Shown: positions 10,339 through 20,656, counted from the first letter of the stretch. The stretch: 64,000 nt of DNA from Marinicella algicola (GCF_028401385.1 NZ_JAQOMR010000001.1:2854501-2918500); one strand, 5' to 3'. Notes: generated from the sequence alone by a model not told the origin. Translations and numbers: made by a program.

Positions 10339-11403
10339 ATGAACAAGGCCGTGGAACTCGACAACATCGATATTGTTTTCGGCAAACGCCCTGCGCGTGC
10401 GCTGCCGCTGATCGACACCGGACTTTCACGCGACGACATTCAGCGCAGAACAGGCAATTTGGTTGGGGTTTCTGGCGCATCACTCACAGTGGAACGCGGC
10501 GAGATTGTCGTGCTGATGGGGCTTTCGGGCTCAGGCAAGTCAACACTGCTAAGGGCCGTGAACGGTCTGGCGCCGGTCACCCGGGGCACTGTGACGATTC
10601 ACACCGAGCAAGGCCCGGTCACCCCTACACCGCCGGCAAGCGAGCACTACGGTCGCTGCGCGGCAACGCGGTCTCGATGGTGTTTCAGCAGTTCGCTCTG
10701 CTGCCCTGGCGCAGCGTCGCCGATAATATCGGCTTCGGACTTGAGCTTTCGGGCGTCAACCTGAAACAGCGACGCGCCCGTATCGAAGAGCAGCTGGCGC
10801 TTGTCAATCTGGCGGATTGGGCCGACCATCCCGTCCATGCGCTTTCGGGCGGCATGCAGCAGCGGGTTGGTCTGGCGCGGGCTTTCGCAACCGGGGCGCC
10901 TGTGCTGCTGATGGACGAGACCGTTTTCCGCCCTCGATCCGCTGATCCGCACCCACCTGCAAGATGAATTGCTTGCGCTTCAGAAAGCCCTGGACAAAAC
11001 CATTATTTTCGTCAGCCATGACCTTGATGAGGCCGTAAAGCTGGGGAACCGGATTGCCATCATGCAGGCGGGACGGATTATCCAGTCAGGTACCCCACGC
11101 GAAATCATCAGGGCTCCCGCAACAGGATATGTTGCCGATTTTGTCGCCACCATTAACCGGTACCGCTTTTTGACGGCCGAAGACATCATGCAGCCGGTTA
11201 TCGATCGTGAACAGCTGGCGGTGCGCCTCGCAGCCACCGTCAGACCGCGAACGACAGTCGCAGAATTGCTGCGTGTTTTTTCGCAAAGACCGGAGACGAT
11301 CGGCGTCATCGACCGTGGTCGGGTCGTCGGGACGGTTTCAATTCGTGATGTCATAAATAACCTTGCGCCACGCCCTCCCCAACAGGAAAACACCGAGCGA
11401 TGA
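10339..11403 (+). CDS. choV: Choline/betaine-type ABC transporter ATP-binding protein with CBS-like tail, two frameshifts
   Basis: About 355 residues: N-terminal extension (VELDNIDIVFGKRPARALP), Walker A GLSGSGKST, Q-loop SMVFQQFALLPWRSV, signature LSGGMQQRVGLARAFA, Walker B LLMDE, H-loop FVSHDLDEA, then TAEDIMQPV and TTVAELLRVF typical of the CBS region of ProV/OpuA/ChoV ATPases. Frameshifts lie near 10640-10670 and 10920-10925 (before FSALDPLIRTHLQDELL). The binding-protein and permease partners (ChoX, ChoW) usually precede it, but the 224 bp upstream hold no gene. It is therefore an orphan ATPase here, or its partners lie elsewhere. It overlaps the next gene by ATGA. Confidence 0.75.
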
Positions 11404-11977
11404 AACAGAATACGCTGCGCGAAACCGATGCAGAGGCCGTAGCGCTGGCACGCCGACTGATCCGCGAGGCGCCTTTTGCTGCTCTCGGGGTCAACGAATC
11501 AGATACCGGTTTCCCGCTTGTCAGCCGCGTTCTGCTGGCAACCGATCTCGATGGCGCGCCGGTGATTCTCGTCTCGAGACTGTCCTTTCATACGCAGGCT
11601 ATTGAACATGATAACAGGGTTTCGCTGCTCACAGGCGAGCCGGGCAAGGGCGACCCGCTCGCCCACCCGCGCCTGACAACCCGTTGCCATGTGCGCCCCG
11701 TAACACCCAACAGCGAACACCATGAATGGTTGAAATCTCGATTTCTCGCGCGTCATCCGAAAGCAAAACTTACATCGACTTCCCCGACTTTTCATTTATG
11801 CGCCTGGAACCCGTTTCGGCGAATTTCAACGGCGGTTTCGGGAAAGCCTATGCCCTGAAGGGTGCGGAAATCGTTCACCCCGAAGCGCTGTCATCCTACC
11901 AATGGTTCGACCACACTTACGCGTTAAAGCTTACTGACGCTATTTTCAAAGACCATGAAAAAGGGAGATTCAGATAG
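11400..11977 (+). CDS. HugZ-like / pyridoxamine 5'-phosphate oxidase-fold protein, one frameshift
   Basis: About 192 residues with a split-barrel flavin- or heme-binding fold: ARRLIREAPFAALGVNE at the N-terminus and PLVSRVLLATDLDGAPVILVSRLSFHT in the barrel, then YIDFPDFSFMRLEPVSANFNGGFGKAY, which resembles HugZ-family pyridoxamine-oxidase-related proteins. A missing base near 11774 (cttac, probably ctttac) splits the frame. The start overlaps the choV stop as ATGA, implying translational coupling. HugZ proteins degrade or bind heme; whether this one does is not shown. No heme transporter is adjacent. Confidence 0.65.
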
Positions 11978-12212
11978 TAAGTTCGGACCCTGAGGGAACT
12001 TATACAAGAAAAAATCAGCAATATCCAGAGTAGAATTTCCAAATGCAGCATCGTCATACGACGAATTCGCTAACCTTATCAAAGGTACGTTCTAATAATA
12101 CCCTAAATATGGGATTACTTTTTTGTTTTCACTTGTGTAGGGTTGCCAGATATCGAACTCTATTCCGGGGCTTTCTAGTCTGGATCGCGCAACCAAAAGA
12201 GGACATATCAAG

Positions 12213-12536
12213 GTGACACATAACACGGAATCGGACAAAACCGTCATCGCTGCGGGCCTACTTTCGGCCATGGCCAACCCGAAACGGCTTCAGATATTGT
12301 GCGTCTTGGCCGAAGACGAGATGCATGTTGGAGCACTCGCGGCCCGGGTCGGGCTGAGCCAATCGGCCCTTTCACAACACTTGTCAAAGTTGCGGGCGCA
12401 GAATCTCGTGGAGACACGCCGCGAAGCCCAGACCATCTATTACAGCACCCATGCAGAACCCGTTCAGAAGCTGCTTGCCACGCTCGACGACATCTACGAA
12501 GACGGCCCGGACTGGCGCGGTCGCCTGGCCAGTTGA
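12213..12536 (+). CDS. nolR: ArsR-family winged-helix repressor, NolR-like
   Basis: 107 residues with one winged helix: LLSAMANPKRLQILCVLAEDEM, GLSQSALSQHLSKLRAQNLV as recognition helix, and ETRREAQTIYYST as wing. These segments match rhizobial NolR closely, including the AIAAGFLSAMANPKRL-type N-terminus and the QTIYYS wing. No metal-binding Cys cluster is present, as expected for NolR rather than ArsR/SmtB sensors. GTG start with an AGAGGA ribosome site about 10 bp upstream. NolR represses nodulation and other genes in Sinorhizobium and is a wider regulator in relatives; no nod genes are seen here. It precedes the aminotransferase by 202 bp. Confidence 0.75.
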   Translation: MTHNTESDKTVIAAGLLSAMANPKRLQILCVLAEDEMHVGALAARVGLSQSALSQHLSKLRAQNLVETRREAQTIYYSTHAEPVQKLLATLDDIYEDGPDWRGRLAS

Positions 12537-12738
12537 ACAGGCTGTTTCCGCGGCTGACCTGCAACATACAAGCCGGTCTCTGTTTGCGAGATTTCCAGAT
12601 GGCCGGCCTCACAAAGGTCGTCGTTGGGCCGGCCACCGCCTTCTTGCTTGACGACGTCCAATCCCTGATAACGTGCTCTCCGATAAAACGAAAATACGTG
12701 ACCCGTCCAAACGGGTCGCTTTCTTTGTGGAGCAGCTA

Positions 12739-14066
12739 ATGTCCGACCGCAGCGCCGTCGTTCCCAATAATCTCGAAGCCTTCTGGATGCCGTTTACCGC
12801 AAACCGGCAGTTCAAGAAGGCGCCGCGCATGTTCGCCTCGGCAAAGGACATGTATTATACCACGGTCGACGGTCGAACGGTGCTGGACGGCACAGCGGGC
12901 CTGTGGTGCGTCAATGCCGGTCACTGCCGGCCGAAGATCACCGAAGCGATCCGGGCACAGGCCGGCGAACTCGACTATGCCCCGGCCTTTCAGCTAGGCC
13001 ACCCGAAGGCATTCGAACTGGCCAACCGCCTTGTCGAACTGGCACCGGAAGGCATGGGCCACGTTTTTATACCAATTCCGGCTCAGAATCCGTCGATACT
13101 GCACTCAAGATTGCGCTCGCCTACCACCGCGTCAAAGGACAGGGCGAGCGCTTCCGGCTGATCGGCCGCGAGCGTGGCTATCACGGCATCAACTTCGGCG
13201 GCACATCGGTTGGCGGCATTGTTTCAAACCGCAAGATGTTTGGCACATTGCTGACGGGTGTCGATCATATCCCCCACACCCATCTGCCGGAGAAAAATGC
13301 CTTTACCAAAGGCGAACCCGAACACGGCGCCGATCTTGCCGATACGCTGGAGCGGATCGTGGCGCTGCATGACCCGTCCACGGTTGCCGCTGTCATCGTC
13401 GAGCCAGTTGCCGGCTCCACCGGCGTGTTGATCCCGCCTAAGGGCTATCTCCAGCGCCTGCGCAACATCTGCGACAAGCATGGCATCCTCTTGATTTTCG
13501 ACGAAGTCATCACCGGCTTCGGACGTATCGGTGCACCGTTTGCCGCTGAATATTTCGGTGTAACGCCGGATATCATGACCACGGCCAAGGGACTGACAAA
13601 TGGCGTCGTTCCCATGGGCGCAGTGTTCGTCAGGGACGAGATCCATGACGCCTTCATGAACGGCCCCGAGCATATGATCGAGTTCATGCACGGCTATACC
13701 TATTCCGGTAACCCGATCGCGTCTGCGGCAGGCCTTGCTACGCTCGAGACCTATCAGGAGGAAGGACTTCTGACCCGCGCCAAGGAGCTCTCGCCTTATT
13801 GGGAAGAACAGCTTCACAGCCTCAAGGATTGCCCGCATGTCATCGACATCCGCAATCTCGGCCTGATCGGCGCGATCGAGCTGGAACCAATCGCCGGCGA
13901 ACCGACCAAGCGCGCCTTCTCCGCCTTCCTGAAGGCTTATGAAGACGGGCTCCTGATCCGCACAACCGGCGATATCATCGCATTGTCACCGCCGCTGATC
14001 ATCACGAAGAACGAAATCGATGAACTGTTCGACAAGCTTCGCAAGGTGCTAATGAACAATATATGA
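12739..14066 (+). CDS. Class III aminotransferase (omega-amino acid:pyruvate type), one frameshift
   Basis: About 443 residues, PLP-dependent. Conserved blocks: VLDGTAGLWCVNAGHCRP, YTNSGSESVDTALKIA, GYHGINFGG, EPVAGSTGV, FDEVITGFGR with the PLP Asp, and TTAKGLTNG with the Schiff-base Lys. The W-C-V-N-A-G-H segment is typical of beta-alanine:pyruvate transaminases. One base is missing in a T5 run near 13065 before YTNSGSES. The start MSDRSAVVPNN (12739) begins just ahead of the conserved LEAFWMPFTANRQFK. The substrate is probably beta-alanine or another omega-amino acid. Confidence 0.85.
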
Positions 14067-14149
14067 TCACCCGGCATCGGCGGGCTACAATCCTGCCCGC
14101 CTGTGTCCCGCTTTACCCATAAGCTGCTGCCCACCACGAGGCCCTGATC

Positions 14150-15022
14150 ATGACCGACGCCATCCGCATCGCCAACGAAGCTCTTGCCGTAACCATCTCG
14201 CCGCTTGGCGCAGAGACACAGTCAATCACGACGAGTGACGGGCGGGAGTGGTTATGGAACGGCGACCCGGAGTTCTGGACCGGACGCGCGCCGATCCTGT
14301 TCCCGATAGTCGGAAAGGCGCCCGGTGACCAGGTGGAAATCGGCGGCGAGAGCTTCGACATGAAGCAGCACGGCTTTGCCCGGCGCAGCCTGTTTGCGCT
14401 TGAGGAAAGCAGCGAAGCACGCTGCCGCTTTGTCCTGGCGGATTCGGATGAAACGCAGGCGGCCTACCCATTCGCCTTCCGCCTCGCAATCGAGCACGCG
14501 CTCGAAGGCAAGACACTCACGGTCTCGGCGACCGTCGAGAACAAAGACGACAAGCCTATGCCCTTCGGCTTCGGCTATCATCCAGCCTTCTGCTGGCCGA
14601 TGCCCGGTATCACCAAAGGCCATGTCCACCACATCACGCTTGAAAACCGTAACGAACCGGCAATGATCCGTCTTCATGACGGACTTTTGGACCTGAAACC
14701 ACTGCCCTCGCCCTTTTCAGACGGCATCCTCGCCCTTGACGATGACTATTTCGAAGAGGATGCGATGATCTTCCCGGAAGGAGCGGGCAGCAGGCTGACC
14801 TACAGCGCCGAAGAAGGCCCGGCGCTGCACTTCGCCTTTGATGGCCTGCCCAATCTGGCGCTCTGGACCAAGCCCGGCGCTCCCTATATCTGCGTTGAGC
14901 CCTGGCACGGCATGGCGGCTGCCCATGGCAGGGGCGATGCTATCGACGACCGCCCCTTTACCAAAGTTCTGGCGCCCCGAGCCAGCGCTTCCTTCTCCTG
15001 GTCCGTCACGATTGATGGATAG
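14150..15022 (+). CDS. Aldose 1-epimerase family protein
   Basis: 290 residues, intact, cytoplasmic (no signal). It belongs to the galactose mutarotase-like fold: LSPLGAE-like start (TISPLGAETQSI), EWLWNGDPEFWTGRAPILFP, the catalytic-type His in FGYHPAFCWP, and the acid/base region VEPWHGMA near the C-terminus. The N-terminal block is characteristic of the YeaD/LACX-like subgroup, which acts on uncharacterised sugar anomers. It follows the aminotransferase by 84 bp on the same strand. Confidence 0.85.
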   Translation: MTDAIRIANEALAVTISPLGAETQSITTSDGREWLWNGDPEFWTGRAPILFPIVGKAPGDQVEIGGESFDMKQHGFARRSLFALEESSEARCRFVLADSDETQAAYPFAFRLAIEHALEGKTLTVSATVENKDDKPMPFGFGYHPAFCWPMPGITKGHVHHITLENRNEPAMIRLHDGLLDLKPLPSPFSDGILALDDDYFEEDAMIFPEGAGSRLTYSAEEGPALHFAFDGLPNLALWTKPGAPYICVEPWHGMAAAHGRGDAIDDRPFTKVLAPRASASFSWSVTIDG

Positions 15023-15270
15023 CAGGCACAGCGGCGCCTTCGTGTTACATTCCATGCCCACCGCACAACCAAGACGCCCGCAATCTTTTTCCGCGTGAAC
15101 GGACTTATCCACAACCAGTCTGGATAACAGCTGAGCGCAACCGATTTCTGTTGTCGAAATCCCGACAAAATTGCATATCTCAAAAAACAACCGGATCATC
15201 CAACCATTCCTACCAATCCAGGGGCGGCCGTCGGAGAACGACGCGCGCCGCCGTTTTCGGGATCTATATA

Positions 15271-15831
15271 ATGGAAAAAAGGTAGCAGAGTTCATCGGCA
15301 CGACAGTGCTGGTTCTCTTCGGCTGCGGCTCTGCTGTCCGGGGTTCCGGTTGCCACGTCAATCCAGCCGTCAGCCTTGGCGTCTTCATCACCAGCCGCAT
15401 GCCGGCAGCCGGGATGGTCCGCTATTGGATGGCCCAGTTCGCCGGCGCCCTCCTTGGCGCAGCAATCCTCGCGGTGATTGCCGGATCCACCGCCAGCCTC
15501 GGACAGAACGGCTGGGGACCGGGTTATCTCGGCGAATATGCGCTGCCCGCTGCGCTTGTCTTCGAAGTGGTGTTCACCGCCATTTTAGTTATCGTCACTC
15601 TCGGCTCAACCGGCAAGGCAGCGTCAGCCGGCTTTGCCCGTCTTGCCATCGGCCTGACCCTGGCGGCAATCCATCTTGTAGGAATCCAGTTCACCGGTGT
15701 TTCGGTTAACCGGGCGCGAAGCTTCGGCCCTCCTCGCCGGAGAACAGGCTCTCAAGCAGCTCTGGCTGTTTATCGTCGCTCCGCTGGCCGGCAGATGGCA
15801 GGAAAATCTGGCCGAAGTCGATAAAGCGTGA
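15271..15831 (+). pseudogene. Aquaporin/glycerol facilitator, degraded
   Basis: Recognisable MIP-family pieces: MEKKVAEFIGTTVLVLFGCGSAV, then directly NPAVSLGVFITSRMPAAGMV, WGPGYLGEYALPAALVFEVV, and GFARLAIGLTLAAIHLVGIQFTG. The stretch of roughly 40 residues that normally separates GCGSAV from the first NPA box (most of helix 2 and its loop) is missing. The second NPA box reads Asn-Arg-Ala, and the tail (LLAGEQALKQLWLFIVAPLAG) is in another frame. The internal deletion and the changed pore motif go beyond a base-calling slip, so I call it a pseudogene, although the A6 run at the start may also be one base short. It borders the T6SS island. Confidence 0.75.
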
Positions 15832-16299
15832 AGCCGTTCGGCGGGTTCGGGACGAAGGCTGCCCGGTCAAATTGATCACCGATGAACTCGGCATGCAAGA
15901 TTTCCTTGTGCGCAAATGGGTCAAGCTGGCTGAAACACGCGCAGCCCGTGACGGAGCACGAAAGGCCCAAGCTTTTGCCGAAGTCAAACGTGCTCGCGAG
16001 CCAGCCCGCCTGGCTGAACTCCGCCAGGACAGCGGGTCCAGTGGCCGACTTCTTGTCGGCGGCGCCTGCCTTGAAACTCCGCTGAGTATCACTGATGCCG
16101 AACTGGCGAAACTAATCTGCGTCGCGGGGCAGTTCTCATGATCTTTCCGTCGAAGTGATCACCGAGGTTATCGAGCGGCACTACGCGCGGTGGCAGCCCC
16201 TGAAACTCCGCTCGGTCCGCCGAATGCCGGCGCGCGCAGAGGTGCTGGAAACGAGACCGCTGCTGCAGTGATCGGGATGCAGTTGATGTTCCGTCGCGC
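15832..16299. other. Intergenic stretch without a recognisable gene
   Basis: 468 bp between the aquaporin remnant and the DUF4150 gene. Short reading frames exist on both strands (for example 15872-16141 on plus), but none shows a known motif, a ribosome site or consistent codon use. It may be the decayed edge of the island. Confidence 0.5.
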
Positions 16300-16704
16300 T
16301 CACACATCATCATAATTCAGCTTGCCGAGCGTGTTCGACGGTCCGTCGGGACCGGCGCAGTTCATCTCGTAGACACAGTTGTCCTGCAGAACCTGATGGC
16401 CCTCGACCAGAAAGCTCGACTTGTTGGATTGCGGCCGGCACCAGCCGAGATTGACGCCGGACGACACCCCGCCGCCGGTGCCCGGCTCGTTGCCGGTCAC
16501 TTTTTCGGTGCGGCTGGCCATGGTGAAAGCCTGATCGCCGCCGAAGCCGGTCTTGGAAATCGTCTTCGTGCTCCATTCCAGTTTCGAGACGATCATATAG
16601 GGCACCGGCACCATTTTCGGGCCGCGCGGCGTCAGGCACACGCAGGGCGAAAGGCAGACGATGTTGTTGGATTTCGATGTGTTGCGGGCTGCACTGCGGC
16701 TCAT
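16300..16704 (-). CDS. DUF4150 PAAR-like protein
   Basis: 134 residues. The order CLSPCVCLTPRGPKMVPVPY, STKTISKTGF, then GTGGGVSSG and SSFLVEGHQVLQDN follows the DUF4150 pattern, a PAAR-like fold thought to cap the VgrG spike and attach effectors. It is the last gene of the string and overlaps the DUF2169 stop by four bases (ATGA). Co-occurrence with DUF2169 and VgrG is well known in T6SS cargo clusters, including the vgrG2 locus of Agrobacterium. Its Cys-rich end could bind metal; that is inference. Confidence 0.8.
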   Translation of the reverse strand: MSRSAARNTSKSNNIVCLSPCVCLTPRGPKMVPVPYMIVSKLEWSTKTISKTGFGGDQAFTMASRTEKVTGNEPGTGGGVSSGVNLGWCRPQSNKSSFLVEGHQVLQDNCVYEMNCAGPDGPSNTLGKLNYDDV

Positions 16705-17786
16705 GATGGCTCCTTTCTGAGGGCGTGCGGCAGAACCTCGATCGCCGTCACATCATCGGGGTTTTCAATCGCCATCCGCCAGACCAGCGTCATTTGATGT
16801 TTTTCCGGGGCCGGATCGGCGATATCGCAATGGACGGTATCGAGCCGCAGAACGAGGGTCCGGTCGTCGGCATTGGCATAGCGCACAACGGCCTTCAGCC
16901 CGCCTTCCGGCAGGAAAAACCGATAGGGCTCCGGGTCGTGACGCATGCCGTGGACGGTGATCTGTTCCATGCCGGTGAAGAACGGCTTGAACTGCAAGGC
17001 TTGCGGCGCGGCATTCCAGAAGCCGTAATCATAATCTTCCGGCATGCGCGGATGGCGTTCGCGCTGCCAGGCATCGTCAAAGGTGCCGGCGAGCGCAAGA
17101 CGCGGCTGCCAGGATTTCGTCAGCGGGCCGACCCCGCAGACGGTTATCTCCTCGCCCGGAGCCCAGGCGGCGAATTCGCCGGCGAGGCCGATCTGCGGCG
17201 CAGGCAATGCCTCGTCCGCCTCCAGAAGATAATCGCTGACCATGCCGCGCCCGATCGGGTTGAACACATGCGCGTCTTCGCTTTCGTGATCGATCCTCAC
17301 CGTGCCGCCATAGGCGCGTTCATAGACGAGCGGCACTTGCGTAACCGGCATTGCGTCAGAAAGCTGCCAGCGCTTGCCGCCTTTTGCCGTCTCCGGCTCC
17401 ATCAGCCGCTCGCCGAACACATGAAAGCCGTGGCTGCCGATGACCTCGGGCGCCGCGCCATCCTCCGTGGGCCGGGCGATATCCACCCGCACCGGCCAAC
17501 TCGCAAGCTGCTTTTCCTCCGGCGAGCGGGCAATGGCGGAAAAGGTCAGATCGGTTTTCGGCTTGAACGGCGCGATCTCGCTTTCGGCTTTCAGCGACGA
17601 GACATTCGCCTCACCGTAAAACGCATCCGAAAGCGCCATCTCCGGCTGCGCCTTCGGCAGCACCGCGCGTCTGCCCTCGTCTATTTCGAACACTGCCCGC
17701 ACCACCAGCACCCCCATCTCACTGCCGTCCAGATACCAGTGGCGGAAGAACAGGCACGGAAAGGGAAGCGAGATTTGGGGGATCAT
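16701..17786 (-). CDS. DUF2169 T6SS effector adaptor/chaperone
   Basis: 361 residues, intact. Family landmarks are the N-terminal LPFPCLFFRHWYLDGSEMGVLVVRAVFEI-type strand (quoted in part: LVVRAVFEIDEG), VPLVYERAYGG, FNPIGRGM, PAPQIGLAGE and the closing VWRMAIENPDDVTAIEVLP. DUF2169 proteins load PAAR or DUF4150-linked effectors onto VgrG. It sits between lipase effector 1 (boundaries overlap) and DUF4150, as expected for an adaptor serving the lipases of this string. No catalytic motif is visible. Confidence 0.85.
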   Translation of the reverse strand: MIPQISLPFPCLFFRHWYLDGSEMGVLVVRAVFEIDEGRRAVLPKAQPEMALSDAFYGEANVSSLKAESEIAPFKPKTDLTFSAIARSPEEKQLASWPVRVDIARPTEDGAAPEVIGSHGFHVFGERLMEPETAKGGKRWQLSDAMPVTQVPLVYERAYGGTVRIDHESEDAHVFNPIGRGMVSDYLLEADEALPAPQIGLAGEFAAWAPGEEITVCGVGPLTKSWQPRLALAGTFDDAWQRERHPRMPEDYDYGFWNAAPQALQFKPFFTGMEQITVHGMRHDPEPYRFFLPEGGLKAVVRYANADDRTLVLRLDTVHCDIADPAPEKHQMTLVWRMAIENPDDVTAIEVLPHALRKEPS

Positions 17787-18931
17787 TATTCTGAATCCAG
17801 ATATTGTTCGAAGGTCGCGATCACATAATCCATGCCGTGATAGGTCGTTGAAATGCCGAAGAGGTCCAGAAGATAGGAAAATTCAACGGCGAACATCGCA
17901 AGTGCAGGGCCTACCGTCGGAAGAACGACCTGCGCGTCAAGGAAACCTCTATAATCCTTGACGACGGATCTCGTTCTGTCCTGGGCCATCTTGCCGAGAA
18001 GATCGCCGAACGTGAACTTGCCATAGACCCATGGCTGATAGGATGTGTTCGGGCCGGCCGGTGGCACTTTTATCTTCGAATTAGCGTTTACCGCGTCTTC
18101 CACCCAGCCGGGAATGCGGGCGCCAAGCAGGTTGAGCGCCTGCGGCAGCGAGGCTGCACTATTCAGGATACCGTCCAGCGCAAGGGTCAGGCGGAAGTTA
18201 TTGGCAAGGGCGGCGGGAAAGACGGTCTGTTCGGTGATCGGCCAGACCACGGGCAGTTTCTCGCCTTTTGCGGGCGGCTGCCATGACGGGACGATCTGCT
18301 GGCCGATGCCGCCGGTCGACAGCACGACGGGCCGCGTCTGCGGCGGGTCGCTTGAAGGTCGGGACTGATGCCCTTCCTCGGGACGAGAATTGCCGGCCGG
18401 CATCGGAAAGCCGTCGATATTCGCCTCTGCCTTGGCCCATCGCAAAATGGCGCCGAGAAACGGCAATTGCCCGGCGCGGGTTTCGATCGTCGTCAGGATT
18501 TCATCGCGCGCACCGAAAGCGTTGATCGTCGCCTCGCCGATCGAGGCGGGTTTGACTGTTGCGGAATTGAGGCCGGCCGCGTTGAAGGTGTGGCAGAGTG
18601 TGGTGATGTCGATGTGATAATAATGCTCAACAATCGTCGCGGCTGCACTAGCCAGTCCGCCGCCGAGCGAATGTCCGGCAATGTTCAAGCGTCGGTCTTG
18701 TCCCGATTTGATCTTATCCGCAACAGTCGTACGCGCGTAAACAGTTGCTTTCTTATATTGCTCGCTTGGTTTCCCCAATCCCTGCTCAACATTGTTGGCC
18801 CAGTCGCCATTCGGCCCGCCGAGAAAGATCAGTTGCAGGCTCGCCTGATAGGGAACGCCCAAGAGCCGAAACGCGCCGGAACTGTTCAGAAGCGTGATGG
18901 GGTAATCCTCCCTTTTTAACGGGGCTTTTTG

Positions 18932-20062
18932 GTAGAATTCACGCAGCCATTTTCAGTTTCTGTGCGGGTGTCATTCCGCCGATGCCCATATTGGGTCGCT
19001 CGTTGTTATAGCTCCATAACCATTGTGTGGCGAACGCCTGCGCCTCTTCGATACTCTCGATGATGTATTGGTCAAGCCATTCGTGTCGTACTGTCCGGTT
19101 GTAGCGTTCGACATAAGCGTTCTGCTGCGGCTTTCCAGGCTGGATGTAATTCAGCGCAATGCCCTGATTTTCAGCCCAGTCCATAAGCCTTCCACTGACA
19201 TATTCCGGGCCATTGTCAACACGTATTGCCAGCGGTTTGCCGCGCCACTCAATGATCTGGTTCAGGCTACGGATGACACGCTCCGCAGGTAGAGAGAAAT
19301 CGACCTCAATGCCAAGCCCCTCACGGTTAAAGTCATCCAGAACATTCAAAAGCCGAAACTGCCGGCCATCGGCCAGCCGATCCGCCATAAAGTCCATGGA
19401 CCAGACCGCGTTCGGCGTTGTCGGGACATTGAGTGTATCCGGTTTTTCCCGTTTCAGCCGCCGGCGTGGCTTGATCCTGAGGTTCAGCTCAAGCGCGCGG
19501 TAGATGCGATAAACACGCTTATGATTCCAGCGCCGTCCCTGTACGTTCCGCAGATAGAGAAAACAAAGGCCAAAGCCCCAGTTCTTCTTTGCCTGCGTCA
19601 AGCCGGTCAGAAGATCGGCGATCTGTTCATTCTCATCATTGCGTTTGCCTTTGTATCGGTAGCAAGTTTCGCTGACACCGAACGTTCGGCAGGCAAGTGC
19701 TATGCTCACCCCACGTATCGCCACGGCTTGCGCGGCCACCTCCCGGCGTAGAGATGGCCGCGTCATTTTTCCCAAAGCCTCTTTCAGCAGTTCGGTTTGC
19801 ATGCTCATCTCCGCATACATCTTTTTCAGACGGCGGTTCTCGTCTTCCAGCGCTTTCATCTGGCTGATCATCGACGCATCCATGCCGCCATATTTGGCCC
19901 GCCATTTATAAAAACTCGCTGAACTCATCCCGTGCTCCCGGCAAAGTTCAGGCACAGGAACGCCACCTTCTGCCTGACGCAGAATGCCAATAATCTGTGC
20001 TTCGCTAAATCTCGTCTTTTTCATCAAAATCTCCTCAGTCATAAAACCCGAGAAAATTCTAC
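18932..20062 (-). mobile_element. IS3-family insertion sequence (IS407-like group)
   Basis: About 1.13 kb. Both ends read GTAGAATT inward (18932-18939; complement of 20055-20062), and the flanks show a 5-base direct repeat TTTTG (18927-18931 and 20063-20067), consistent with a target duplication of 4-5 bp. The transposase fills the element on the minus strand. It lies inside lipase effector 1, in the same orientation as the operon. Exact ends are by eye. Confidence 0.8.
18939..20024 (-). CDS. IS3-family transposase (OrfAB in one frame)
   Basis: About 361 residues. OrfA part: [20 protein letters not shown] helix-turn-helix, then a leucine-zipper-like coiled coil ([20 protein letters not shown]). 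OrfB part: HTH_21-like region, [20 protein letters not shown], and the DDE catalytic core with Asp in SMDFMADRL, Asp in [11 protein letters not shown] and Glu in NAYVERYNR. OrfA and OrfB of this group are normally joined by programmed -1 frameshifting. Here they are continuous across an A5 run near 19767-19771, which may itself be a one-base artefact. The start ATG 20024 follows TGAGGAG. Confidence 0.9.
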   Translation of the reverse strand: MKKTRFSEAQIIGILRQAEGGVPVPELCREHGMSSASFYKWRAKYGGMDASMISQMKALEDENRRLKKMYAEMSMQTELLKEALGKMTRPSLRREVAAQAVAIRGVSIALACRTFGVSETCYRYKGKRNDENEQIADLLTGLTQAKKNWGFGLCFLYLRNVQGRRWNHKRVYRIYRALELNLRIKPRRRLKREKPDTLNVPTTPNAVWSMDFMADRLADGRQFRLLNVLDDFNREGLGIEVDFSLPAERVIRSLNQIIEWRGKPLAIRVDNGPEYVSGRLMDWAENQGIALNYIQPGKPQQNAYVERYNRTVRHEWLDQYIIESIEEAQAFATQWLWSYNNERPNMGIGGMTPAQKLKMAA

Positions 20063-20656
20063 TTTTGAAGCCCATTATTTTTCGGGGGATTACCATGGGA
20101 ATGAAGTTGTCGGCGATCAGTTCCTTTCGGCTCTTGCCCTTCAGTCGCTTGTCCATGGCAAACATGATCTCGCCGCCGGGATATTGCCTTTCCAGCACGT
20201 CCTGGAGATCGATCACCGGCGTCTCGCCAGCACCATGGGTGATCTTGAGGATGATGCAAAAGGCGAAATCGCGCATGTCATCGAAATCGGTCCCGCGAAA
20301 CACCAGCGTCGGCGGGCAGACATCGGTCTTGCTGTTCGGGTCGTAACCCTTCACCTTGTAGAGCTTGGCGACAAGCCCGGTAATGGCCTGTTCGTTCAGG
20401 TGATCCCATTCTTCCCAGTTTTTTCCGCCTCGGCGATCTTGTCGGGATAGAGCGTCGAAAAACCACCCGTCGGTGGTGGGTCCTTGTAGACAAGCTTGCA
20501 CAGATAGGCCGCTTGTCTCCGACAGGTCTTTGGGTTGCCGTGCCCGTGGATCACTGTGGTGTTGGCCGTATCCGGGGGATGGGCGGAATATCGATCTTAG
20601 GCGGGATGATATGGTCGGTGTCCCGCATGGGCGGAATCTTGACCACATGCTGCTGG

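Noticed and set aside
12060..12212. A NolR self-binding site upstream of nolR
   Set aside because: Sequences such as ATTAG occur in this AT-rich region, but none has the full ATTAG-N9-A(T/A) pattern by eye.
15872..16141. An 89-codon plus-strand frame after the aquaporin remnant
   Set aside because: No recognisable family, start lacks a ribosome site, and frames exist on both strands; not enough to call a gene.
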